From assembly GCA_001599815.1 (NCBI GenBank), contig BCIA01000007.1:496001-560000 (forward strand): 64,000 nt of DNA, in the 5' to 3' direction. The stretch's first letter is position 1, and each line of letters begins with the position of its first letter. A model generated the notes under the pieces. The model made no database searches. It was not told the DNA's origin and saw only the letters and a list, made by a program, of their open reading frames with translations. This stretch comes from Furcasterigmium furcatum (lineage: Eukaryota; Ascomycota; Sordariomycetes; Glomerellales; Plectosphaerellaceae). Position numbers and translations under genes: made by a program. Positions 47,701 to 56,151 of this stretch are shown here, in pieces.

Positions 47701-48090
47701 GATCCCGGGTGGATCTACGCGTGGTGCTCCGGCTGCGGGTTCGCAAAGCAGTACATGGAGCGCGTGTGCGCAAACGGCGCGCCGGCTGAAGTGGAAGGGT
47801 GGAAGTGCGAGGGGTGTGAGGAGCGCGAGCGTCGCGAGGCCGCGGGTGGGAATGTTATTGCTCCGCTTATGAGGGTGATGATGTGCCCGGGCTGCGACAC
47901 GGCCACTGAGAAGACCAGTGGGTGTGACCACATCGAGTGCCCCTGCGGCGAATGCTGGTGCTTCGAGTGTGGGAAGGCCGTTAGCAGCGGTTTGATCTAC
48001 GACCACATGTCGGAGGCACACGGAGGCTGGTACGGCAGGGAGGGTGGTCAGTACGACTACGAGGATTACGACACTGACGAGGGATACTAG
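44779..48090 (+). CDS. vWA-domain RBR-type E3 ubiquitin ligase
   Basis: A single exon encodes 1103 residues. The N-terminal domain (about residues 15-230) is a von Willebrand A fold with the metal site DATGSMS at residue 22, similar to fungal vWA domains of the DxTGSM type. A long middle part follows. From about residue 663 there are CxxC zinc ribbons (CNKCRLPRS, CGVCQG, CHYCRHP, CVGC, CTAC). The C-terminus is an RBR-like module: RING1 from residue 897 (CALCFSD ... CETCHGSWYG ... CCPFCRR), an IBR-like segment (WCSGCGFAKQ, WKCEGCEE) and RING2 (CPGCDTATEKTSGCDHIECP). The RING2 Cys1049 in SGCDH aligns with the catalytic Cys of parkin-type ligases. The protein ends with an acidic, Tyr-rich tail. 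Predicted role: thioester-forming ubiquitin transfer, with the vWA as substrate or partner binder. It is divergent from KAP123. Confidence 0.82.
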   Translation: MAAAPLSEVASGGLHDLLIVTDATGSMSEYLRALTTALPDIIRISTLTNCFSRIGVLAYRDYHCRYDPDMKQLTQWSGWFAPGDADSGNTQPEGTISQHELIRFSRELTAGLGGGAEAAKTGLALAHSVMRSEATTFILFYADQTPHLPGYGSQQAVDELIHLGQPDVYGGSGPLFRDWTSAAKTLASGEKKAQVFSLIDAQYLRILGPYVYLSTMTRGNCYALRGRGSDDIAAVSISILMGWMGLSKEGAAGDDTSGPPVAASYSYANPGPVLEIADEHTDDFGRMVTGLFSGIIQRGHQLQTGIASSCETLSTVFTRNSNITVDYGRVPALPDLDKRYAVDSEYRTLVARQLLDIIETNVSAITTDPVFGTLWRAVASDRTSEHRETLTQAFGAQVEKLSDPAHRMKMRAWLEESYNFKAEIQKTILSVPSEKQYPCIFLDPTQDFSAMKDDNDARDPTQFTRGELLEIGRSCDYAILRRLGKVLTRLSYAVSEEEVPIYIREAPMEDVPRIPLALVEEQFGRQLWKALLHLILPGTKIAARPAALLAALSNRMGMLPLRDVADQELLAFSDKWNTIATPETWNLNCLSLLLDADRDYEKRVEGGITIRPEPNARVLSAEDRCLFQTLVDYKMLEINLGTTLEARIGWKPFKSKIALGPIVVCNKCRLPRSVTVMGPNGRCGVCQGVADCKRACCRAGPEHKALIKHNVSASDNELTEGTWFECSMSECRSQYVVYNVDGLKVRPKCHYCRHPSDKSTGKAPFVECVGCLSRVIWPVQYRPKNLDLATYKCTACSGGKTTIIVYETDARKLSNENGVAWLLRNEEEAIKEPFNGRSLFHTASNADRGTLSSRLSVLPQADTFKLTVQGKLVRNPEEVRATLADWVTRRRAELGSCALCFSDMQKSKLRSACGRKGCLSRICETCHGSWYGMNSRGKIINQAALCCPFCRRQPTPQAVPGELVRLGGLREAVADPGWIYAWCSGCGFAKQYMERVCANGAPAEVEGWKCEGCEERERREAAGGNVIAPLMRVMMCPGCDTATEKTSGCDHIECPCGECWCFECGKAVSSGLIYDHMSEAHGGWYGREGGQYDYEDYDTDEGY

Positions 48091-48411
48091 GGGGTTTCGC
48101 ATGTTGAGGTGGAATTTCGTATGGTCCTTCTGGGCTCCTCATAGCTAACGATGCAGCGATTTTAATGGAAGCAAGCGATTTTCTTCTGCCTCGAGCTGTC
48201 AGAACTCCAGCCGTACATCATCTAAATCAAGTCACGGGTGCAAGGTGATAAGGTCGCTTGGTAACAATGAGACAGTCTTGCAATTATTGGTATCTTCAAA
48301 CGTACTCGACAAAGGAAAATCATACAAACGTCTTGTAGTAGCAACCGGGGACTCTCGCATCATACGTCCACATCAGCTTCATCCCGCATCAATCTCGTCA
48401 TCCTCCGTCTC
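48091..48411. other. intergenic spacer between convergent genes
   Basis: Convergent 3' flanks of the vWA-RBR and ankyrin genes. No further feature seen. Confidence 0.5.
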
Positions 48412-51393
48412 TTACACGCCCAGGATGGAGCGAACCTCGGGCTCCCAGCCCCTGCCGGCGGCGATCTCGAGCACATTGCGGCCCGACTCGTCGAGGGCCT
48501 CCATGTCGACGCCCGCCGTGGCCAGGAGCCTCAGCACCTTCGCGTCACCGTTCTCGACGGCCTGCATGACCGCGTTCCACCCGCGGTAGATCTTGTTGAC
48601 GTCGGCGCCCTTCTCGAGGAGCATCTCGAGGATGTCTGTGTCGTCGCCGCGGCAGCGCCGCACGGCCTTGACGATGGGCAGGTGCTCGCCGGGGGCGTTG
48701 ATGTCCGCGCCGCCCTCCTCGAGGAGGAACCGCACGATCTCCTTGTTGTCCTCGCGGATGGCGGTGGTGAGCGGGGAGAAGACGCCGCCGTTGCGGTCCT
48801 CGACGCTGACGCCGGCGTCGAGCAGCAGGCGGACGCTGTCGAGCTTGTTCGCGACGACGGCCATCTCGACGAGGCCCTTGAAGGCGCGCGGGTCCTTGAC
48901 GGCCGGGAGGAGCTTGGCGAGCACCTCGGGCTGCTTGACGGCCATGCAGATGGGCCAGTCCTGGCCGCGGATGCTGGGGTCCGCGCCGTGGGAGAGCAGC
49001 TCGTCGACGACCTCGAGGCGGCCCTCGCGGATGGCCGTCGTGAGCGGCGTGTAGCCCTCGTCGGACTTGTCGTTGGGGCTGACGCCGTGGTCGAGGAGCC
49101 ACATGAGGGCCTCCATGTTGTTGACGCGGACGGCCATCTCGATGATGCCCGAGGGCTTGTGGACGTCGTTGCCGGCCGCGATGAGGACGGGGAGGAAGTG
49201 CGTGCGGAAGTGCGTCACGCACTTGTACGCCGGGTACTCGGCGGACGCGAGGTTGGGGTCCGCGCCGTTGGCGAGGAGGAGGGTCACGATCTCGTGGCGG
49301 TTGTCGCGGATGGCCGTGCAGAGCGGTGTGTAGATGCCGTCCTTCTTCAGGTTGGGGCTGACGCCGGCCTCGAGGAGGATGCGCACCGAGTCGATGTTGT
49401 TGATACTGACAGCGAGCTCCATGTTGCCCGGGGCCTTCTTGGCGTCGGCACCGCGGGCAAGGAGGACCTTGAGACACGCTGGCTGGTATGTCGAGGGCCA
49501 GAGCATGTGCTTGGGGCCGGGGAGATTGGGGTTCGCGCCGTGGTCGAGCAGCGAGGTGACGAGATCGGCGCGGCCAGCCGTGACGGCCTCGAAGAGCGCC
49601 GTCTTGCCCTCGCGGTTCTTCTCGTTGGGATCCGAGCCGTAGTCGAGCATGAGATCCACGAGCCGCTTGGGGGTGTTCTTGCTCATGCAGATGATCAGGG
49701 CCGTGTTGCCGTTGGCCATGATGTGGTTGGGGTCGCCACCGTACGTGAGGAGCAGCTGGACAAAGTCGTGCTTCTGGTCGATGATGGCCGTCGCCAGGGG
49801 AGACTCCAGGCCGGGGCCGGCAGAGAGGTTCGGGTCGGCGCCGTACTTGAGGAGCTGGGTGGTGATGCTCCCGTCGGACACCTCGACCGCGGCGAAGAGG
49901 GGAGTCACGCCGTCCTTATCAACCGAGTTGACATCGGCCCCGAAGAGGAGCAGGAGTCGGACGCTCTCGTTATCGTGGGCCAGGATGGCGTCGATGAGGA
50001 CATGAGCCTCGGGTCCGGTCTCGGTCGACACGCCGCGGTCGAGGAGCTGCTCGACCAGCTTGTGGTTCTTCGCGCGGACGGCATTGACCAGCGCCGACTT
50101 GAGGGAGGTGGTTGAGGAAGTGCTCTGTCTGGGCGTCCAGCGAGGCATGTTCATCGGGTCCGCCTTGAGGCGCACGACCTTGGTTGGAGAAGTGAGACCC
50201 GTCTCGATGCTGCGGAGATCATCGTAGATGCTCGCGTCCTCGCCAGAGCCCAGAGTGAGGGCCAGCCCGCTATCATGGTTGTTCGGGCTGTGACTGCTTC
50301 GGAGACGACGGTCAGAGATCCTGCTTGGCGCAACCGGCGCAGGCTGATGGTGATGGTGGTGGTGCTGGCTGGCTTCATAGGGGTCGCTGTGGGAAGACAG
50401 CGTGGTATCGTCGCGGCCGAGTCTGCCGTTCATGGGTCGGATAGGGGGCATCTCGAATTGGGCGACCTCCGAGATGGTCAACTCATCGTGGGCTTGCGCC
50501 TGAGCCAACCTCCTCTCATGGAGCCTATCTTGGAGTCTCGAGTCGGTAGTCCTGGCGAGGCCGTAGACCGGGCCGTTGGCATCCGACAGGCTCTTGTGGC
50601 TCCTGTTGGAAACAGACACCCGTCGGCGGGCCTCAGGAGAATCAACGACGTCGCTGAGGACAAAGTCCGACGCAGACATCTTCTCGAGAGGAGAGGGGGC
50701 GCGAAGGTGCGGTGCCGCCTGAGACACGGCCGTAACGCGAGGAAGGGCCGGCAGTGGTGCCTCGTCGAGATCCGCCACGGGCTTGACGTTGTGCGAGACG
50801 TGATGCGCCTCGAAGGACTTGGCCTTTGTGATCTTGACGGTGTTGGACACGCCGTTCCTCTTGTTGAGCCTGTCCAGGGCGGCGGAGAGGTTGGCGTAGC
50901 CGTTGCCGACGGCGTCGTCGGTCTTGGCCTCGCCCAGGGACCACCGGAAGACAAGGGCGCTCATGCGTAGGGCATCGCGGATCTTCCGCAGGGAGTCCCT
51001 CATCTTCATGATCTCCTTGTCGGCGCGCATCATGCGCCAGCTGCGTTGGATCCTGCCGAAGCCGCCCTTCTTCTCGTACTCGAGGAACTCGAACATCATG
51101 TGGTCCAGGACCTGGAAGTCCGTGTTGGTCTGGCGGAACTTGTTGTCGAGCTCCTGGACCATCTCGGTGGGGAAGTCCTGATGTGTCCTGCTCGCCTCGG
51201 CGAGGCCGGCCTCGATGGACCAGAGGTGGCGGCAGGTGTCGAGGAAGCACTCGGCGAGCTCGCGGAAGCCATGGGGCTGGTGCTTGACCTGTGTGAGGAA
51301 CTCGAGCATGCGCACCGAGATGTTGTTGCCCAGGAGGGTCGCCTTGGTGCAGAGGTCCAAGGTGGACTCATTCTGCTTTGGCCGGGACGCCAT
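48412..51393 (-). CDS. Fungal_N-type ankyrin repeat protein
   Basis: A single exon encodes 993 residues. Residues 1-200 are helical (STLDLCTKATLLGNNISVRM, then LDHMMFEFLEYEKKGGFGRI) and resemble the fungal N-terminal domains found in front of ankyrin arrays and STAND proteins. A disordered linker follows, with a His run (QHHHHHHQPAP) near residue 345. From about residue 430 to the end there are about sixteen ankyrin repeats (for example KDGVTPLFAAVEVSDGSITT, EGKTALFEAVTAGRADLVTS). Residues 650-930 are three copies of a 95-residue super-repeat, each containing [MEV]EMAV..NN..S...LL..GVS and YTPL.TAIR. Expected role: protein-protein scaffold, perhaps in nonself recognition or signalling. No catalytic domain is present. 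Confidence 0.85.
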   Translation of the reverse strand: MASRPKQNESTLDLCTKATLLGNNISVRMLEFLTQVKHQPHGFRELAECFLDTCRHLWSIEAGLAEASRTHQDFPTEMVQELDNKFRQTNTDFQVLDHMMFEFLEYEKKGGFGRIQRSWRMMRADKEIMKMRDSLRKIRDALRMSALVFRWSLGEAKTDDAVGNGYANLSAALDRLNKRNGVSNTVKITKAKSFEAHHVSHNVKPVADLDEAPLPALPRVTAVSQAAPHLRAPSPLEKMSASDFVLSDVVDSPEARRRVSVSNRSHKSLSDANGPVYGLARTTDSRLQDRLHERRLAQAQAHDELTISEVAQFEMPPIRPMNGRLGRDDTTLSSHSDPYEASQHHHHHHQPAPVAPSRISDRRLRSSHSPNNHDSGLALTLGSGEDASIYDDLRSIETGLTSPTKVVRLKADPMNMPRWTPRQSTSSTTSLKSALVNAVRAKNHKLVEQLLDRGVSTETGPEAHVLIDAILAHDNESVRLLLLFGADVNSVDKDGVTPLFAAVEVSDGSITTQLLKYGADPNLSAGPGLESPLATAIIDQKHDFVQLLLTYGGDPNHIMANGNTALIICMSKNTPKRLVDLMLDYGSDPNEKNREGKTALFEAVTAGRADLVTSLLDHGANPNLPGPKHMLWPSTYQPACLKVLLARGADAKKAPGNMELAVSINNIDSVRILLEAGVSPNLKKDGIYTPLCTAIRDNRHEIVTLLLANGADPNLASAEYPAYKCVTHFRTHFLPVLIAAGNDVHKPSGIIEMAVRVNNMEALMWLLDHGVSPNDKSDEGYTPLTTAIREGRLEVVDELLSHGADPSIRGQDWPICMAVKQPEVLAKLLPAVKDPRAFKGLVEMAVVANKLDSVRLLLDAGVSVEDRNGGVFSPLTTAIREDNKEIVRFLLEEGGADINAPGEHLPIVKAVRRCRGDDTDILEMLLEKGADVNKIYRGWNAVMQAVENGDAKVLRLLATAGVDMEALDESGRNVLEIAAGRGWEPEVRSILGV

Positions 51394-54124
51394 TGTGTCT
51401 GGCCGTTTGTGTGTAGACGGGTATTAACGTATAGGAAAGGGGTGCAGAGAGAGGCACTTGATGTAGGTATGTAAGTAAGTATGCCTTGGTATGAAAAGGG
51501 GTATCTTGTAAAGCTCGTGACTGGGGACACTGAGCAAGCAAACGCCGTTGAGATGAAGAAACACCACCGGCAGGAAAGCGAAGCAGCCAGCCAGCTTCGG
51601 GGGAGGAGGGGAGCGGGAGGCGTCTCGTTTATCACCTCCGCATCCCCAGCTGCCCGTTGGTGCTCTTCTCTTCTCGCGCGGCGCGGTACTTCGGTCAGTC
51701 ATAACACACGACCGGGGACTCCTGACGTGTGCGGTCTCTCCGTGGACCCAAACGTGCCCGGACAGGGAGGTCCAGGCCGCTCGGACAGACTATGGAGATC
51801 ACGAAAGCCTCCAGACGGACGGCGGCCTGCCAAACCCGTCCAGCCCCAAGCATCGGGTGTGGAGGCGTTTCGCGTCCCGTCGAGATATCATCAGTGCTCT
51901 GCTCCAGGCCACGGGCTAGCGCCAGGCACGGCCGTTCCTTGGCCAGACTAGTCCTGTCGTCCAGCCTGTCTCGTCGTGTTAGTCCTCCAAGGCGCCTCCG
52001 CAAGCCTGGTATCTGCGCCGCGCTAGACGCCTCGCATTGACTGTCCATCGGGGCCAGCGAGCACCGTGGCTGGCGGCGGACATGAGGGGAGGGGCAGGAC
52101 GTGCCCAATCCGTACGCGAGGCTCGAGGAGGACTAGGATGCATCGAGGATCCATGGCGCTCAGCTCGTCAACTGAAGGCCGGACGACGAGCGAGATGAGT
52201 TGATGGCTTGGCTCCGGCGGCGCGCCAACGAAGGAATAGACCGAGCCTTCGCTCGGCTGGCGGCGGACAGTGGTCCAGCCCATTCCCATCCCAAGTTCCC
52301 ACGTGTGAACCCGCACCTACAGAATAGGTTGCAGACCAGGCACAGGCTGCTGGGATTCTCTAGCGGCCCGTCGGCGCAGGAAGAAGAAACCAATGGCCGG
52401 CTCCGTCGTGGCTTGAAGTGAGAAGTGACCGATCTCAGCCGGGCTGGACGAGGTGAGCGAGATTTGCGAGAGATCCCCCACAACGGGCACAACGGGGGCG
52501 TTTTGCCTTTGTCGACGTTGGTATCCGTCAGGGATGGCGCCAGGGGCTATTGATCTGCAACATTTTCTCCTTGATCTGCGCCTTTCCTCCGGCCGTAGAC
52601 TTTTCATGCATGCAGGTGCCCAATCTTCTTCACACCAAAACGTAAACGCAGGATATCCAATACAAGCGAGTACAGTGTTGCGAGAGGCTCGTGTCCCGCA
52701 GCTCTAGTGTCGCGGTCCGGATCTCTCACCGGCTCGTCCTAGGGATGTTTAGTCTCCCTATTGGTGTGTGCGCCGGCTCTCCGTTTTTCCGTAGCCTCTT
52801 CCTCGTACGCTGTACCAGGTAAATACGCCGTCAAGCCGTCCCGTGGAAGCAGAGGCCATCACAGGGCAAACAGTCTGTGTTACCTCGCTCCAACCGAGCC
52901 AGCTCGCAAGGGGACCCCTGACTGTAAAACCGTATCGGATCCGCCGCCGACTCTTCTGGACCCTGTCTCTCGAGTCGTGATCCTCGTGGACGGACCTGCG
53001 GGGAAAGACAGAGAACGAGCTCGATGCTCCCGCGACGCGTGGGACAGAAGCAAGGATGCCGTCGGAATGGTGGTTTGCTTTCTTCTTCTCGTGCTTCTTC
53101 AACGGCCTTCCACACCTCGTTGACAGGTGTCTGAGACACCCCGTGGCAAACCGGGCACGCAGCGTCCGAGCGCACAAGTCTTGAATCGCTGCCGTTGCCG
53201 TCACATTCCTTAAGTACCAAGTATTATGGGATGATTTCGCGCAGTGGGACAGCCAGGCATCCCATCCCGGGGTTCACCTGACCCTGCCCTTCCTGGCCTG
53301 GTGGCACCTCGGGCGACCAGCTGAAAGCGACATGGACGCAGCCGGCCGATGGAAGATCGTGGCCCCTGGATCCCTGCCTGCGCTTTGAAGTCAAAGTTCT
53401 GGGCCTCTTGCAACCACAGTCGGGACTTATGCCCGTTCGGCGATAGTAGCCGTGGATCAACGGCACATCCGCTGTCTGTGCATGCCGATCCTCAATGCAT
53501 ATCGCAGCCCACGGATGGACAGCCGTTGCTGCCGTTGCAACCCAAGGCCAGGCTAGACACGATGCATGAGAGGCTTGAGCGGCTCATGTTGCTTGATCTC
53601 CGGCGCTTCTCTCGCGTCGCCTGCCCGAGCCTCGCAGCCGCGAGACGGGAACCAAAAAGCAATTCTCGCGGCCGCCGCAGACCGGAGGAGGAGGAGGGCC
53701 TTCGGTAACAGATAACCGACCGTCTGGTTTGACTCGTCCCAAGGGCCTGGACTCCAACACGTGTAGGGCCACATCATCTCCACGGGGCGCGCGGCGCGCA
53801 CAGTCAGGGCCCAGACGGGAGCTGGAGGCACCAAGGCACCACAGACTTGGGAACGACAGGCGGGCGGAGGGACGAACGGACCCTCTGTGATCAGGCCATT
53901 TGGCCCCCATAGCTCGTCTGGGCACGCTAGGAGTCGACTATCGTGGCCGGTAGCGCACCGCCGAGTCATGATATATAGCAGACACCCTCCCCTCCGTGCC
54001 TCCCTCTCGAGGAGCTGGCTCACGTGCGATCCTTGTGGCTGAACAATTTAAATCCTTCCGTGACTACATGTCGGCATGTTCGTATACATGTACGTAGCTC
54101 GTAGCCGACGTTACACCCGCTTAT
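51394..54124. other. long GC-rich intergenic region (2.7 kb), no gene seen
   Basis: Open frames of 100-157 codons occur on both strands because the DNA is GC-rich. None has a domain, signal peptide or splice support. The part next to 51393 is the presumed promoter of the ankyrin gene. I see no repeat or RNA gene. Confidence 0.45.
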
Positions 54125-55251
54125 CTATGCCCTGACCGTGATGGGCGCCGCGCCCACTCTCTCAGCCTCGGCGTTGAGGGCGTCAATCTCGGCCTGCACC
54201 AGCGGGATGCCCGTCTTCTCGCGCTCCTCCTGTGTCAGCTGCTCGATCTCACCCGGGAAGTAGATGCGCTCGACGCCCGCGGCCCTGTCGGAGCCCACCA
54301 CCCGGTCGTACAGGTACTGCATCCTCTCGCGGAACTCGTCGAGGCTCATGAACAGGTCCGGCTTGACGGCGACCAGGAAGTGGCCCACGTCCGACGGGCG
54401 CGACGGGTCGTAGGGGTTCGTGACGTGGCCGGCGAAGGCGGACCCGGAGAGCACGCCCGAGAAGACGTCCATCATGATGGAGAGGGCCGAGCCCTTCGGC
54501 CCGCCCATGGGCAGCATGACGCCCCCGAGCGCCGTCTCCGGGTCCTCCGTGTCCCGGCCCTCGGCGTCCAGGGCCCATCCGAGGGGGATTTTCTCCCCGC
54601 GGCGCTTGGCCTTGTAGATCTTGCCCCTGGCGGCGACGGACGGCGCCATATCGAGGATGAACGGCCGCCCGTCCTTGCCGCCGGGCGCGCCGCACGCGAT
54701 GGGGGACACGCCCATGAGCTTGCTCCTGCCGCCCCAGACGGGCAGCGCGGGGCTCGAGTTGGTGAAGACGAGGCTCATCATGTCCGCGTCGAGGGCCTGC
54801 TGGACGACCCAGGCGCTCATGCCGAAGTGGTTCGAGTGGGCGATGCTGGCCATGCCGATGCCGTACGTCTTGGCCGACTCGATCGCGGCCGCCATGCCGG
54901 CGTGCGCCGCGACGAAGCCGAAGCCGTTCTGCGCGTCTACATGGGCGACGACGGGTGTGACGAGCCGCAGCTGGGGTTCAGCGGCCGGGTTGAGGACGCC
55001 CTTCCGGACGCGCTCCATGTAAGAGGGGATGCGATTCATGCTGCGACTGTCAGTCCGGGAATCCGGGGATATTGATCACTGAGTCTCGGGACTTACCCGT
55101 GCGTGTCAACGCCTCTGAGGTCTGCGGCGACAAGGCATCGAGCCACAGTGACGGCCGACTCGGACGAGACTCCGTTGCCCTTGAGGACGGCCTCGACGTA
55201 TCGCCGCGCCTCGGACGCCTCGACGAAGTGTTTTTGAGATTCGTCCGCCAT
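54125..55251 (-). CDS. malate/L-lactate dehydrogenase family oxidoreductase (Ldh_2)
   Basis: Two exons (55251-55097 and 55040-54125; 56-nt intron) encode 356 residues. The start MADESQKHFVEASEARRYVE was chosen because it begins the conserved N-terminal helix; an upstream in-frame ATG at 55323 only adds a basic tail. The intron splits the Gly codon of RGVDTHGMNRIPSYMERV, a family signature. Other landmarks are the HSNHFGMSAW active-site segment, LDMAPSVAARGKIYKAKRRG and LPMGGPKGSALSIMMDVFSG. Family members are NAD(P)H-dependent reductases of 2-oxoacids such as malate, ureidoglycolate, diketogulonate or piperideine-2-carboxylate. Fungal substrates are mostly unknown. An IlvD/Edd dehydratase lies 5.7 kb away, which could fit sugar-acid use, but this is speculative. 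Confidence 0.88.
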
Positions 55252-56151
55252 GTCTGTGATGAAAGGAGCGTGATGTCTAGCCTGAGACGAGTTTCGAGGT
55301 CCTGATCGTTTGGCTTTATTCACAGGCAGTGCTCAACAGAAGTCAATTGAGTCAAACTGGATTGACGGTCGCGGAGTATCCCCGCGCGGGCGCACCCCGA
55401 CGCGCTGAAGATTCCACCAGGTCCGCGGGGTATTCCCGCTTCCTCCGTGGGCTCGGCCTCTCCGCCCCGGAGGCTGGTTGCGGGACCAACTCATTTATGG
55501 GTGAACACGACGGCCGTCTCGCCTCCGGTTCCGATACCGCAAACAAAATTGAAACTCTCGGATAATGTTGAGGACTTTTCGGCGGTCCATTGGGTTTTAG
55601 ATGGGACGCCAGCAGGATTCGTAACTCCCAGTGGTTGCCAGCTGGAGCTACTCGGTGACAAGTGTTTGAAGTTCCATGTAAGTGGCGCCCGAATATCAGT
55701 GCAGCATCAACTGACGATGGATAGTAATTCTACCCACGGACAGGACCTTGAAGCAACATTAGGCTTCCCCAAGATGGCAAAAGAGTTTGGAATTTCTCAA
55801 CGAAGACGTGCCATCTCTCCGCGAAGGATCACCCGGCGAGTACTTCAGCTGTTCATCCTCTGCCGCGAGCTCCCCCTTTTCGCTGCACCTCTACGCCATC
55901 TCAAAATTGACAAGTACCGCTCCCCCTTCTCGGACGAGGAAGTTGTGCTTGTTGATGTCCCCATGTTCGATACCCAGAGAGTGAAGATTCGCCAGAAAAC
56001 ACTGGCAGGCGGCCAGGCTCTTGTTTCATCGGGCCGGTTTTTGCACTGGCTTCCTTTGGTTGGTGAACGCCATGCCTCTCAGCTCCTGGATCATGCGCAC
56101 GCGGGATGCAGGTGATTGGGCTGCAGACGGCGCCTACATAGACCCCTGTGA
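55252..56151. other. region with unresolved coding potential
   Basis: Contains the promoter of the Ldh_2 gene. From about 55540 to 56112 a plus-strand frame, in the same phase as the ankyrin gene downstream, reads plausibly (KLKLSDNVEDFSAVHWVLDG, PSGCQLELLGDKCLKFH) and is followed by a GTAAGT donor. A second frame at 55787-55984 (EFLNEDVPSLREGSPGEYFS) also looks coding-like. I cannot fit a consistent exon model with an ATG. It could be the 5' part of the next gene, a separate small gene or a relic. Confidence 0.3.

Noticed and set aside
48682..50115. 477-codon plus-strand frame opposite the ankyrin gene
   Set aside because: Antisense mirror of regular ankyrin codons; low-complexity Val/Asp/Glu/Gly composition and no start context.
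51394..54124. A gene in the 2.7-kb GC-rich gap
   Set aside because: Frames of up to 157 codons on both strands fit chance in GC-rich DNA; no motif, signal peptide or intron signals support them.
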